Shown here: in pieces, positions 24,894 to 37,895 of the stretch
How the letters are laid out: each line of letters begins with the position of its first letter
Position numbering within the stretch: position 1 is the stretch's first letter
The notes under the pieces: generated by a model
What the model saw: the letters and a program-made list of their open reading frames with translations, nothing else
Databases searched by the model: none
What the model was told of the DNA's origin: nothing
Made by a program: the position numbers and the translations under genes
Assembly: GCA_033030425.1 (NCBI GenBank)
Contig: JAUFSD010000001.1
Coordinates: 62,001 to 126,000, forward strand
DNA: 64,000 nucleotides
Direction: 5' to 3'
Source: Verpa conica
Taxonomy: Eukaryota > Ascomycota > Pezizomycetes > Pezizales > Morchellaceae

Positions 24894-26592
24894 TCATCTA
24901 GAAAGTGTGCGCTCAGTGGTCCTCAGGCTCTTCAAGCTCTGAGTATCACTGGTAGGAAGAACTGTGACAGGAATAAGTCCCTGCATAGGCTCGCTGGTAG
25001 GTCCATTGTTCATTGTGCTTTCCAGACTGTGAATGCTAGAGACACTAGACATGGCATAGTTTTTGACCTCAGACCTCCTCATGAGCTCAAGGACCTTCTT
25101 GGACTCTGCGATCCGCATTCTCCAGGACCTTTCCTTATCCGCCCTTTGCAACTCGACATTCTTAATCTCTTGAGGGCTCGACCACCCACTCTCAATCATA
25201 AGTTCACGAGTCGTGTCATAAGCGCTCAAATCCGCATTCATCTCTTCGATCATATCGGCCAAAGAATCAGCCGTCACGAGCGTGATAGGAGCAGAAGGCC
25301 TCCTCGGAGCAAGAGGTGTAGCCGGATCGATGCTGGGGACTTTCTTGTGTAATGAAACAGTCTGAGTTGAGATTATATTGAGGGAAGTCTGTGACGCCGA
25401 CGCTAGGGATGGTGACACCAGAGGCGAGATAGTTGGTGGATGTAAGGGCGAGCTAACAAGTTCGGAAGGGATCGGCGAGTTGCACATTTCGGGGAACACG
25501 TCCGCGCCGAAAAGAGACGGAATAGACCTCGGCGATTGAACTGGAGATGCAGTGTGTAGCTCCGTATCTTCACCGAATGTTGCTGCCGGATGCAGAAGTG
25601 GTGGCAGAGGCATCTCTCCATTCGAGTAAATGCTGGCAGAGTCTTCCATAGTCCTAGGAGACTTACGGGTATCGTCATGCTTGCGGAAAAAATGGTCGAA
25701 CATGTCTTCTGGAGGAGTGCCGGGACTGAAGTAATTTGGCATTGTCGAGATTGCGGGCACTGGAGGAACTTGGTTTTGTGCACTGTTGGGACTAGACATG
25801 CGTCTTTTGAAGCTTGCCCGTAGTTTATATGGAACAACTTTATTTAAAATTGTCGCTGCTCGACTTCGGCTGGATGACTCACTCGCAGGTGACTGAGGAG
25901 CTGAAGAAGGGGCCGAAGTGAAGCATTCTGGGTCTATTATCAACTCATCGGATCCCTGTGCCCTTGGCGACGGATCCTCAGAGTATGCATACAATCTTTC
26001 GTCATCTGAAGATCATTGGGTTAACTAACTGCATATACCAAACCACGAAGATCATTAACTTACCATGAGATGGGGGAGTGGGTGGCATCGGAATTTGTCC
26101 TTTATTATCACTGGTATTATAATGGGCTGGGTATTCATAGTTTAGAGTGTGATTGCTCCCAGTAGCAACGTGCAGCTTTTCTGACAGACGCATCGCTGAT
26201 GTTTGCCTGCTAATTCCATCCACATCAAATCCCAATCCATGCATCCCGGGTCCTTCTGGGTATCCCCCACAGTCACACTCCTCATCCTCCTCCCGTATTG
26301 ACGGCGGAGCTGTTATAGGCGAAAAGGCATCGGTAGCCGATGAACGAAATGGTGAGATATCTGTAGGAGTAGCAGGTGTAGAAATCTGCGAGTTGTGAAA
26401 ACCATCAGGGGAATATCGTGAGCTGGATATTGATGAAGTTACAGATAGTGGGGTAGACATGTCGTTCCCGGGACTCGCCCCCGACGTAATTGAAGATTTA
26501 GCTTCATATGCGGGTTCTAGAGGTTGTAGTTGAGGTATTCCTCGGCGTTCAGCAAGCCGCCTTGGACTGTGAGATATAGGATAGTAGGCCAT
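24894..26592 (-). CDS. Uncharacterised Ser/Pro-rich protein with charged C-terminal helix
   Basis: Two exons (26592-26064, 26005-24894) give 546 residues; the 58-nt intron has GTAAGT and TTCAG ends and joins PPTPPSH to DDERLYAYSEDPSP in frame. I do not recognise the family. The first 400 residues are low-complexity, rich in Ser, Pro and Thr, with many SP/TP sites (SPRR, STPATPTD, SPNS, TPPE) that could be proline-directed kinase targets. Around 165-235 there is a basic patch (LNKVVPYKLRASFKRRMSS) that could bind membrane or act as a nuclear signal. The best ordered candidate is residues about 425-500: ADSLADMIEEMNADLSAYD, ESGWSSPQEIKNVE, then ADKERSWRMRIAESKKVLEL, predicted amphipathic helix. 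A regulatory or scaffold role is possible but unproven. Confidence 0.78.
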
Positions 26593-27562
26593 GACGATGA
26601 TGTTCAGCGAAGCAAGCTACAGATAATGACAGCTCGCTTCTTTTTAGCTGTTGAAATATTCAATATAGATGAGATTTGGGACTCGAGAAGAGTGGGCTGG
26701 GTCGAGTGATAAATCAGAGTTATAGAGGGGCCAGCGAAGAATTGTCTTTGTTTTTTTTTTTGTTGGGTTTGCTGCGGTGGGGGATTGATTGCTTTGCCTC
26801 TCCTGCAGACTTGCGTGGCACAATTGCGCAGAACAAGGCTACTTGACGTTATAGAGCCTTTTCCGGTCGCGTGGCAGCAAGCCAAATGTTAGAAACAGCA
26901 AATGGATAGTTAATGGATTGATTGATTAGAGGAAGTCCCTGCAGAGATAGACGAAATCCGGGGACGGCTTTGCCTGAGATAAAGAGCTGTTGGCTAAAAC
27001 TGATGGGAGGATGGAAAAGAAGAAGGAACTGAGGGTTTTAGAATCAAAAGGAAGGCAGCGGGACAGTGGGGGCGAGTGGAGTGAATTGACGAATGGGATC
27101 TGGGGGGAGTGTGGGGGATTAACTACTGTGGATGATGGGCGGACTAAGGGCCGGAGAAGAGATGAGGGGGAGAGGTGGGGATGGGCAGAGGTAAAAGCAG
27201 AGGTGTTCGGAGGGTAAGGACCAAAGCAGTATAACTGGTGATGATGGGCACTGTACGAGCGTAGGAGGACAGTGGGCAAGTTTGGAGAGGTAAAACACAG
27301 CTTTAGATCACCACGGGGGCTCTATATTGGAAGTACGGATATACGATTGATGGGTCTAAGTATGATAACGTGGATAGCTAATGAAGTGTGGTGTTGACAC
27401 AGCAGCAGGAAGGCACTCCGCGGTGATCCAGCAGACAGGTGAGGGATGGAGATGGTGTGTCAGGATGCTGCTAGAGGACATGGATGGCTATTGTTGTTGT
27501 CTAGATGTAGAGGAGCATGCAGAGGGAGCAAGAGAGAGTGGAGACGCAGCTGCACCGCGGGC

Positions 27563-27603
27563 GAGCAGAGCAGAGCAGAGCAGGGCAGAGCAGGGCAGAA
27601 GCA
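27563..27603. repeat. (GCAGA)n/(GCAGG)n short tandem repeat
   Basis: Eight near-identical 5-bp units in the intergenic DNA about 1 kb upstream of the minus-strand gene. Confidence 0.85.
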
Positions 27604-30600
27604 GAGGCACTTGCACTTGGCACAAAGAGGACAAGTGAAGCCAAAACGGCCGGCAGGGCATGGTGGGTGGGTAGTCGAATCTTTGACAATGGGGGTCGGG
27701 GACGCGGCGCTGGAACCTGGACGGTGGGAAGCTTGGGGGTTGTGTTTTCCCACACTCCCCCGGTGGGTCTGTGGGTCGCTACATGGAGTGGTATTGCCCG
27801 GACGGCACTTCCTGCCTGCCAAAAGAAACGCCTGTTTGCCGAGTTGGAGTGGACACAAGCGGGAAGGCAGAGCAAACGCAAGAAGCACCTAGAATGTCAC
27901 AGCAGTAGCAGCAGTGAGGTACCCTGCCGTACAAAAGCACTGGAATCAAAATTCTACCGGCAAAAGAAATGGGTGGAGGGTTTCTATCCACCCCCCCCCA
28001 ATTGAAATACTACTATAGCCGTAATGTGGTGCAATAAAACGAACCATAATCTAACGACACTGGGGAAACATTGAAGTTGACAGTTGAAACAGTCTCGTGA
28101 AGGATAGGATGATGTTGAAGAACCCGAGGTTTAGTACTATTAAAAGAAGAAAAGAAAAACACTGAATATCTTATTTTGTTCTCGCAACACGCGACTGGTC
28201 ACTCTGGCGAAATTGAAGATCGCTGTTAATTTCAGTACACCGTGTTCGGGGTTTCTCATTCGCTATTCTGCCCTTCCAATGAAGATCAACAATACTAGCC
28301 GAATAAGCTAGAGTCATCTTTCGTGCATATATGTATTTCTGGGGTCAACAGTCACCTGGGCCGAAATTTGGAGGGCCTTCGGGTTTTTTCTATTGATTCT
28401 TGCGGATTGCACATCACAACTCCGAAAGGTGAAGTGGGCCGTGCTTGCTTGCTTGCGAGTCGAGTTAGAGTTGAACAACTTGGCACAATATATTAGATTA
28501 TCGACTAGATCTCGCCTTTGGACAGCAGGCTCCACTTTGCCTCAACAGCCATGGAGCTCAAAACAAGAAACAGCATGTACTGTACTCTACAGACAGCTGC
28601 AGATAGATGTATCCCCACACCCTAAACACAGTAATAGCCTTACCCAAGGACAACTAAAAAAACACGGTTGTACAAAACAGAATTAGACAAAGAAAGCAGT
28701 AAAAACAACAGCCAGCCCTTCGAAGACAGTTTCAATTGGGGCGTGGCTTCGATATTCCCGTTCGGGAATATTCTTCAATACCGTTTATGCCACCCACACG
28801 TCAGAAGGCTGCCACTTTTTTGACTTTTTCTTCCCGCCCCCGTCTTCCGAGGCGTTTGAATGTCTTGTCTCTTTTTTTTTTCCCTCTCCCTTCGCGATTC
28901 CGGTTCTGGTCTAACGCGTGGCCTAAGAAGGACGCGGCTGAACTTGCAAGCAAATCCAGGAACCGGGGTCACCATGGAAGGCTAAACTGCCATGCGGCGA
29001 GTGATTCGGCCCCGTACTTAGGGTCGTACCGGTGTGATGTACTGGGGTCTTTCTACATTACGCATAGGCACGGACAATAAAGACAGAGTGGAAGAGAGAG
29101 AAAAAAACCCCGTCAGTCTTTCACCACCCGGAATCAACAAGTCCTTCCCTGTTATGCATCTCTTTACAGATCCACAAGTCTCTTTGCGGTGATGTCCTCA
29201 TTTACAAACACGAGAAATTCAATTACCAGATTACTCGAAACGTAGGGGTAAGGTTAGAAAGATTAAAAAAAAAACCCCTCGCACGGCCGGACATAGTTTT
29301 TCAGCCTTACGCAAGTACCACCTATCCGTCGATTTCTAAGCAGCACATAAAAAAAAAAAAAGAATAAGGTCAAAAGAGCTCAAACCTTTACCGTAGCATA
29401 GCCGTGGAACATCTCGGGATTCCCGTATCTGATATCTAAACCTAAGGATAGCTAGACAGAGGGAATTTTTTTCCTACACGTCAAAATTAAGAATTAGTGA
29501 TTCCCTAAGAATATGGAGATTTCGAGAGACTCCTCCTCGCACAAAGTTAGAAATTTTTTTTTTTACTTTTCATATGCCGAGCCCGTAGTGCCGTTTTACC
29601 TTACAAAAAAAGAGTTATTTTCCTGTGCTCTGGATGACCGCTCATGATCAAGTCTGAGAAAGAATAAAAGAAAATTCCCCCCAAAAAAAATAAGATTACC
29701 AAGGTGTAATACCATACGGAAACGACATATTCGCAACCATATGTCTTCCCCCCCTCATCACGAGTACTACAAGAGCAGTCACTTTACGAGACGGGTCGCG
29801 ATCGTGAGAATAACCCAAATTAGGTCTGGGGGAAGGGGAGGGGAAGGAAGAAAAAAAAAAGTGGAACAAGTATTGTAATTGCGTCACTTCAGATCTCAAG
29901 TACTACCTAACAAGCGCCAGAAACCCCCGTGTTTTGGTTGAGAGTAATCTTGGTGCAGATCTCATGATCAGGAAAATAAAAATAAAAAAAAAGAAGGCTA
30001 TGGCGCATTGTTGAGAGAGAGAGGGGAGGGGGGGGGTGATTATCGATGAACCTGCCACGTTCAGGTTCAGATCTGTGGGGGGGGTAGTGAGTGGATCGAG
30101 TAAGAGTGGAGAGAGAAAAAAAAAACATTATTTTTGAGTAGCCTATGCTCAATTCTAAAGGTCACAAGACATAGTAAAATTATAATTACCTACTGAAAAG
30201 CTCACAGCATCGTGAAAAACAGTTTTCTCATCGGGCGGAATGGGCGGGTGATAGCTCGTGCGTATCACGTGTATGAAGAGAGTGGCGCGCGCGAATACCG
30301 GAGCTCGCCATAAAGTTATTGCGGGGAAAAAGGGTCCCCCCCAACAATAAAGGGAAAGGGAAGAAAAAAGGAAACATCAATCGTATAGCCAAGCATTCAC
30401 GATCTAAGTATTAGCATGTGTGGTGTGTGTGTAGAATTTTTCCGAGGAGTATCATATGCTGTTCGGGTGTATTTCCTAAATTCGAAGTGAACCGCTAAAA
30501 AAAGAAAAAAAGGGAAACTTCATCTCCTTAACGCTGAGAAAAATAAAAAAAGCTACCAATAGTTAAAAGGACCCTCGTAGATTACCCAATGGTTACTCGA

Positions 30601-33600
30601 CAAAACAAATGCTAAGCCGATGGTTTCACTGTTTTACTAGTAAGGTACATCCCCCTCAAAAGTAAAAGTAACGTTTTTTTTTTGATCGACGTTACAAAAG
30701 CTCGTGTTTTGTATGCTTTTGTCACTCGGTACCAGGTATTATGTCTGTCACTTACTACATGTACTTCATGTACTTCAGTACCCCGCTCTTAGATCATTCT
30801 AACTACCAAGAGGAACATAAGGCACATTGGACCAAAAGATCCACGGCAGTTTCCCCACAAGTTCGACGTCATACATGTCGATGCCTTAAACTTTGCTTTT
30901 CATCGTGACATAAGGAGGTGTTTTTGTGTAGTCCAATGACTGTTTGAAGTTTGTAGAGACTTTTACTATGTCATCTGTACTATTTCTCTAGAGCTTACGT
31001 TGTGCTATTTAATTGGCTTATCTTAATAATAGATGCTATAATATTTGTTGGACAAATAGTAGTTACAAGGATGTGGTGCTTTAGCCTCTCTGCCAAGTGG
31101 CAAGAGTTAAGTTTACTAGCAACGGTCAAACATAGGTATATGGGATTTGATAGGGTATGAAGAGCCAACAAGGCTATAGCCAAATATACTAACCTAGACA
31201 CCGAGACTTAGAAATCCTCTGACTCGTTATGGATTAGAACAGCAAAGCATAATGGGTAAAGCTAGACCATTGGTTTATGCAGCTCGAGCGCGATGAACTG
31301 GCATCCTAATCATTTGACCCATGAAAGTTAGGAAACAGACTGCTAAAAAAAACCCTCAGGACATCAAACTGTAGCTGAGGATATATCCTATTCGGTACCA
31401 GTGGCTTGCATGAGCATTAAGCAAATTTCAAGTTTTTATCTTAAAAAAGCAGGGAAGCATATATTCAAGAACAACGCACACCTTATCTGTAGATGAAGAG
31501 ATGGTATCAAAGCTCTGGATAAAGGATGAGCTTGAGGCTTCTGCAGCTCATCCTATTTGCTGTTAAACACGTCAGGCCTTTACCAGATGCTGCCGTTCTG
31601 CCTCTTTCGGGCTCGAAGGGTATGTATCATCACGGCATGTGCATACCCATAAATTACTTGGCTGCATCCTTACCTTATCATTTGCATGCATTAGAAAAAG
31701 CATGACCAAGTATCCAATCTAGGAAATCCCATTTCTAGAGTGTTCTCGGTTGTAAATGCCTCCACTCTTTTTTGCCTCATAATTGCGTTTCAAACGTCCG
31801 TACACAGACCTGTACCTGAAGATATATTTATAACTACTCCCGAGATGCCTATCTCCTCGAAGGAGCACCCTGAGAGCTGCATCGGACTTGCGGCGAAATC
31901 GCACTTAAAACTCCTTGCCGTTAAAATAAGCAATTCTGCAAGGAATTGAATCCTCAAATGGATGTAAGTCATTCGATGAGCACATGAAATATGCACTTGT
32001 GTACCACCTTAAAAAATTGTAATAATAATAATGTCCCAAAAAGAAGATTTTCTTTAGATCTCACGGTACTGATCATCGCTCTCCCAGTGAAAAATTTCAT
32101 CAGCCCTCGGTAAATCCCCCTGTAAGCAATTCTGGATCTAATTTCCCTTAACATCAAGTTTTAAAAAGAACCGTTGGTGTTTTTTTTAACAATCTGTTAC
32201 GCGAGTACGAGGGGTAATAAGAAAATGAAAAAAGAGGGGAGGATTTGCTCCCCACTAACCTCCAATTGGATTCTGTCAACTTTAGGAAACCCCTCGCTTT
32301 TTTAAGATTCCTTGAACTCTCAGCTTTAAAAATGATAACCGTTGTGGCTTGAAGAGAATTTCGGCTCTCCGGGTTTGTGGTGTAATCATGGCCGAATATG
32401 ATTTTTAGTCTTCATTGTGGATTATTCCATTACTTTTTTTCTCCTCCCTCCTCCCGGTATCAATCCTTGTGCGACAGGGGGGGGGCAGTATATGTTGGAA
32501 TCAAAGACAGCAAAGAAAAATGTGCCTTGGAAAAGAAACAAACAGAAGTGTATGTAGGAATTTACCAAATTTCCACCAAAAGCACGAACGGCTATATTGT
32601 TTCTCCGAGTCCGTCTCTTTTTTCTTGATAAAGTAGAGATAGTGAATTAGAGCTCGTTAAAAATACCAATTAGGCTCGAGTGGCCATATATGAACTAGTA
32701 AAATCTGCAGTCGGTATGCCGTGAGCTAAACTGGGTGTCCAAATCTTCGGGTTCCCTTGAATTCCACGCGAAAAGCGATGTACGCAAGGCTTTCGCTAAG
32801 ATCCTCTATCTGTGATGAAAGGCGAAATGAGGGTGGGCTGTGGATGCACATGCAGGTACGTGAAAACGTCAGGACGGGAAGATTTGTTTCATCCGGGTTA
32901 ATTGGGGATAAAAAAGTCGCTCATGAACCGTAACGTTGTTTTCCCGTTTTTTTAGAGCCTCCTTAGCTAAATTGGGAGGGCACTCTAAAGTGTGATCCTG
33001 GTTTATGTGCCCGTATCCTAAAGGGTAGATATGCTGCTGCCTTTCCTGCATCTGGAGGCTCGACAAATAAACCATCTCCTGGTTGTCGGATTTTGTCAAC
33101 CCTTCGCGAGATTGATTATCCCATCAGCCGCTTTCCCTCATAACATATAATCCCAGTTCAATAGGGCTTGTAGTTACTAATACCAGCCGCTGCGGACTAA
33201 CGGGGCTGAGATAAGTTGTTGTATCAAAGATATGAGACATCTTTTTTTTTCCTCTTTCCCGGTATCCCGATTAAAGAAGGGCTCCTCGGGGGTACAAATT
33301 CCGGTCTCAAACGTCTAATGACTAATTCCTGTGCATTTTTCGCCATCTGTTAGAGTTGATTTACTTCGCCTGATGTCGTGCATCCAACGCAATAGTTGGG
33401 CTTTTTTTTTTTTTTCTTGAGGAACGGTCCCCCACATTTCGCTTGACATCTGCATCGCAGGAGTCAAAAGTCAAAGTTAAAAAAAAGTAAGACAACAAAG
33501 ATCGCGCGGGGTCCACGAACCTATCTGGATCAGGATGATCGCCCTCCAGCCCCGCGGCATCAACCCACCAGGAACGGCGCAGTCAAGTTTAAATCCGCAC

Positions 33601-33818
33601 GGCTCTCATCTAACTGGTAACTTTTTCAGGCCATCTCATCCCACATCTCCATTCTGGTTTTGTGATAGGTATCGCGTGCCGTTGTCGCATAAAGCTTAAG
33701 CGGGGGAGGGGGTGGAGGGGGGATGTCGAGAGCATCTAGAATGGCCGCGACTCTGAATCTGGGTGTTGTCCATCCCGATTTGTGAAAACACCACACCACA
33801 CATAGCTTCCAGGAACAG

Positions 33819-33843
33819 AAAAGTCTGTTTAAAACAGACTTTT
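33819..33843. repeat. Near-perfect palindrome, 12-bp arms
   Basis: AAAAGTCTGTTT (33819-33830) and AAACAGACTTTT (33832-33843) are exact reverse complements with one base between. A T/G run follows. It could extrude as a cruciform or be a small hairpin RNA; no host gene is apparent. Confidence 0.8.
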
Positions 33844-35118
33844 TGGGGGGTAAAGTTCTCATTGGTCGATTTGTATACCGATTCTCGCAATACCAAAAAA
33901 TGAAAAATCCCCTTTAGGATTTCCGGTATTGGGAGGTTTTTTTTTGCCACCTACTTGAAGTTATTGAAGTTTGTTGCATCCACGACCTATTCGAGATTAA
34001 GGTTGAATCCTTTTTCCACACACACAGCATGAGTTCCAACTCCCGTAAGAGAATAGGAACCCTCTCCTCCCCCCCCACGCAACAAAAAAACATGCAAGAT
34101 CGAATCCAGAAATATGGCTTTTTGCTTTTGTAGTAGTACACTTAAACTTCCACCCGGTGAGGACTTTGGAAGTAAATTTTCTACCAAGAACGTGCTCACG
34201 GTCCCTCATGTTGTGCGTTTCGGTTCTTTTTTCTTTCCTTTCTTTTCTTCGGCTGGTTTAAAAAGATTTGACACAACGGTTTCTGTATAACTCTAGATTA
34301 ACGGTGTGTGTGTGTGGGGGGGGGAGATAGAGGATCAGTATAGTACAACCAAGATCTTGTGCTTACCTATATGCCGAGGGACTTACGAGTTGTAGACTAT
34401 GCCTTCCTCTTTGCAGGTAGTGAGGGTTGTTGAGATCTGCCTGAGGAGTTTTTCTTAGGAGGACATATTTTTGGATAAGAGAGTAAAAAAAGGGGGGGTT
34501 TGTGTAAGGCTCGAGTGGGTTTGTGTAGTGTTGTGGACCTTAGGTTGTGCTGATATACCTGTTTGTAGTCGTACGTACGTGGGGGATGTGATGTTTGGAT
34601 ATCACCTGAGTGAACGCAGTCATAGTAAGCTGACTTTCAGCCGCAGGATTTTAATATATATGAAAGTATCTAGGGAAAATGTCAAAGTACTAGAAGTAGT
34701 CTATTAGTATAGTTTAGGGGTGTTCCTTGTAGTCATCCTCTATATTTTTATCACATTCGGTACTGTGACAAGTTCATAAGTTCTCACTCGGTACAGATCG
34801 TGGGTCCAACAACTCGCAACCAAAACTTGCTCAATCTTGGAGACGTTCCCGATTTTTTTAAAACGGGTTTTTAAAGTTTTTGACCCTCTTTGCGGTTTTA
34901 GTAGTTACTCGAGTCTCTAAAGACCCTCTAATGTTGTCTCTTTCATCTGTAGTAGTTAATGTAAAAAATCACAATATACATATTAGCGTGGAAGGTTTTT
35001 CTATTTTATCTAATGTTAAAAACATCTATTATACCGCGGCCAAGATATCTAGAAAAAGTCATCAAAGCTTTTATCTGCATCCTTCTCGATAAGCCCCAGC
35101 ATCCCCTACACTCCACTA

Positions 35119-36259
35119 TCAGCTTATGATTGCGCCATGATTAGTACTGGAGTTGCGCCATACCTCTGGCATAATCGGCTTTCCGTGATCATCCTTGACA
35201 TATCTAAACGGCATCTGTGTAGCTTCGTTTTGGTTGAGCTTTAATTCCGGATAGTCGGCATACGGTATCTCAGAAAGCGTTTCTATACATTTGCATAAGC
35301 ATATAATCGCGCGCCTGTATACTAAGAAAATGCCTCGGATGAGGGAGGAGTTGGAGGGGAGGAGGAGGAGGTTACTTTGATCCTCGATAACAATCCTAGT
35401 TACTCTGACAGCTGTGTCGGTGGTCATCTGAATCTTCCCCAAGTGCCGTCCTTCGTATCCAAGTTTACGAAGCTCTGCTGTACGATCTGACAAGGCAGTT
35501 ATCGTTTCGTTTAGCGAAAGTTGATCTCCAAAAGAAAAGCGATCGATAGATTTCGACAGAGGGGGGAAGTACCTCTTGGTGGATCATCACCTAATCCATG
35601 AAATGCCGTGTTAGCATATCCTAAAATATGACTTTCATCACGGCACATCCATCCACTACACGTCATTACTTGCATCAAGTACTCATATCACAATCCCCAA
35701 GATTCACCATCGTCTCTACCCCACCGGAAATAAGGAAGAGTAATGAAGAATCTACCGACCCAAAATCCCACCAAAAACAAACCAATCAAACGCCTCGGCA
35801 TCGTTTGGCGCCAACTCCTTCTCCGCGCGCGGATCCAACAAACAGACGCTTGCCCCACTGGAAACCCGTGTCACCTCGTCGGAAGTTACCTTCAGCGGCG
35901 CATTAACGTATGGTTTGAGCGCCTCGGGCAAGTTATCGACGAGCAATGCCGGCACAGATGTCAAGTAAAACCCACTCCCAGAAGCGGCAGACTCTTTAGA
36001 AATTGCCGCGTACTCAAGTATAGACCAAGCCCCCATCTCGGGTTCCATATCTAAACATCCCACCCCACCTCTCGAAAAAAATACATGTGGATTATATCAG
36101 CTCTTGTATAATACTAGAGAGGGGGGTTGTTTATTCTCATTTCTTTAAAGAATAAAAAATAAAAAGGTGGGTGTGAGTAGGACCGGGTAGGAATTATTTA
36201 CGTTCTACGACATAAGTTTTCTTTTTGCCGGCAGCTGTAGTTGATGTAGGAGACACCAT
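35119..36259 (-). CDS. SFM1: SPOUT-family protein arginine methyltransferase Sfm1
   Basis: Five exons (36259-36202, 36050-35760, 35590-35573, 35486-35376, 35282-35119) give 213 residues, the same length as yeast Sfm1. Introns are 151, 169, 86 and 93 nt, all in phase; intron 2 uses a GTCGGT donor, intron 1 splits the His codon of VVEHME. Exon 3 has only 18 nt and encodes DDPPR. Conserved blocks: TYVVEHME, WSILEYA, VCLLDPRAEKEL, FDWFVFGGILG, DDPPRDRTAELRKLGYEGRHLG, QMTTDTAVRV, YADYPELKLN, EATQMPFRYV and KPIMPE. The GGILG...DRTAELR and QMTTDTAVRV segments form the knotted SAM site. Sfm1 monomethylates ribosomal protein Rps3 (uS3) on an Arg in the cytoplasm. A CT/AT leader lies upstream; neighbours are unrelated. 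Confidence 0.93.
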
Positions 36260-37465
36260 TATGATCTGCAATTTGGTGTTACCGCCGGAGATTTTTTGAG
36301 AGGAAATCTTATCTGCTCGACCAGGGGTGAGTGTTAGTCAAGCTTTTTTTTCTATATCACGGTAAAAAAAAAACCGCAAATACGAAAAAAAAGACAGGCA
36401 TAATCACTCTAAACAAATGAGGGAAATTCCACTCTAATACCGCTACCTTATTTGAGTGAATTTGTTAAAGATTTAGCGATGGTGGGGGGGGTACACTTTG
36501 CTACGGAGAAGAGACCGACAGCGGGAACACTGCAACGGTAAAAATGAAAAAAAGGGGCGATAATGCATGCGAGAGGGTGGTTTACTTACTTTTATGAAAC
36601 CCTTAATAGAGATTCAATGTAGGGAGCAGAAGATGAAGGACGTTACGTGCAGTGCGATAGAGGGGGGGACTGGATCAGATGGTGGGGCGAACAGATAATG
36701 GTAGAGTTTGGAGGGGTAACGTTGGTTCAAATTAGCGTGGAAGTCAAGTGACCGCGGGAAGGGCTGAGGTGAACTGACGATGTACGTGCACACACTACAA
36801 TATAATAAATACATGTAGATGAAATTTGATATCTCCCTCTCTTCCTCTCTAATCAAGTATCTCGAAAGAAGAGCCTGGACTCAAAGAAATATCCAGCCAG
36901 TTAGTCCTCAGCGTTGCCATCGTCAACTCGATAGATCGGCCCCTGGCTCTTCTTTCGAATACGCGTACCAACTCATGCGCCAACCTGCCTCGGATAATCA
37001 TATCCAAGCAGGCCATCGCTCATCTATCCTCGACACGTGTTGAGGTTCCGGCTCAAAGAAAAGAAAAGAAAACCCTTACAGATGCAGTTCCGCGCTGCCA
37101 ACCTCTAATTCTAGTGTAAATTTGAAATAGAGAGAGAAAAAAAACCGGGACTCTACGTTGAACAGAAGTCCGACCGGCATTCAAAGTGAGAATCTCACCA
37201 CATCAAAGGGAGGAAATGTCTCCATCACGTGATGAAAAACACTGCTTGAATAACTTCCGAGTAATGCTTGTCCCGAGTTTTTTCTAAGACATGTCGTGAT
37301 ATGCCCTCTCCCCTTCTCTCCGGGAACTCACGTCAATGATCGATGATCGATGATCCCGGAGCGGAAGAGTTAGAATCAATTTGGGGGGGAGATGGGGAGG
37401 GGGGAAGGAAGGAGGGAGGTTTCATGCCGGAGGTAAACCGAGTGATTAATGGTGAATGATTATAT

Positions 37466-37527
37466 ACAGACCATATTATGAATGAATGAATTACATGTAA
37501 TCATGAGTACACAGATCATATTATGAA
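37466..37527 (-). mobile_element. 28-nt 5'-truncated retro-insertion with 17-bp target duplication
   Basis: ACAGACCATATTATGAA (37466-37482) and ACAGATCATATTATGAA (37511-37527) are direct repeats with one mismatch. The 28 bases between (37483-37510) read on the minus strand as GTACTCATGATTACATGTAA then TTCATTCA. That is the terminal piece of the family 3' end (TACTTATGATTAATTCATTC) with a small internal change. Interpreted as an extreme 5' truncation product of target-primed reverse transcription. Confidence 0.75.
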
Positions 37528-37836
37528 ACTGAAGACTCAGAGGTCCTCAGGCACCAACCCGTTCAAAAAAAAATTGGCGCATGGAATATATGGGATTAAA
37601 TATAGGCTAGAAAACCTTAATCCTACACTCCACCTTGATTTCCTAAAGATGACTCCTGAGTCGGGCAGGAGGGGACGGGATACTTTTTTATTTTCGTCAT
37701 TCTACCATCGAACGAGCGGTGCAGTCTATGTAAAGCATGATCTGAGGTTTTGTAAATGTAAGAATTGAAAATAGCTGACATGAGGCTATCCCTTGTTAGA
37801 GGTGTGCGGAGAGAGAGAGAGGGTGAAATTACAAGT

Positions 37837-37895
37837 ACTATAACAAGGTACAAATGAATGAATTAATCATAAGTACATGGCACTATAACAAGGTA
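37837..37895 (-). mobile_element. 31-nt 5'-truncated retro-insertion with 14-bp target duplication
   Basis: ACTATAACAAGGTA occurs exactly at 37837-37850 and 37882-37895. The 31 bases between read on the minus strand as GCCATGTACTTATGATTAA then TTCATTCATTTG, the family 3' end and tail. Same orientation as the copy 340 bp to the left. Confidence 0.82.

Larger units (their letters stand above)
26593..35118. other. Long gene-free stretch
   Basis: About 8.5 kb. The first 700 bases are the upstream region of the minus-strand gene. The region 27375-27900 has a GCAGA-type repeat and higher GC but no spliceable protein. From 28 to 35 kb there are only short frames, A- and G-homopolymers, GA-rich patches (30000-30125) and a palindrome at 33819-33843. 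I looked for tRNA box motifs and transposase-like frames and found none. Confidence 0.45.
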
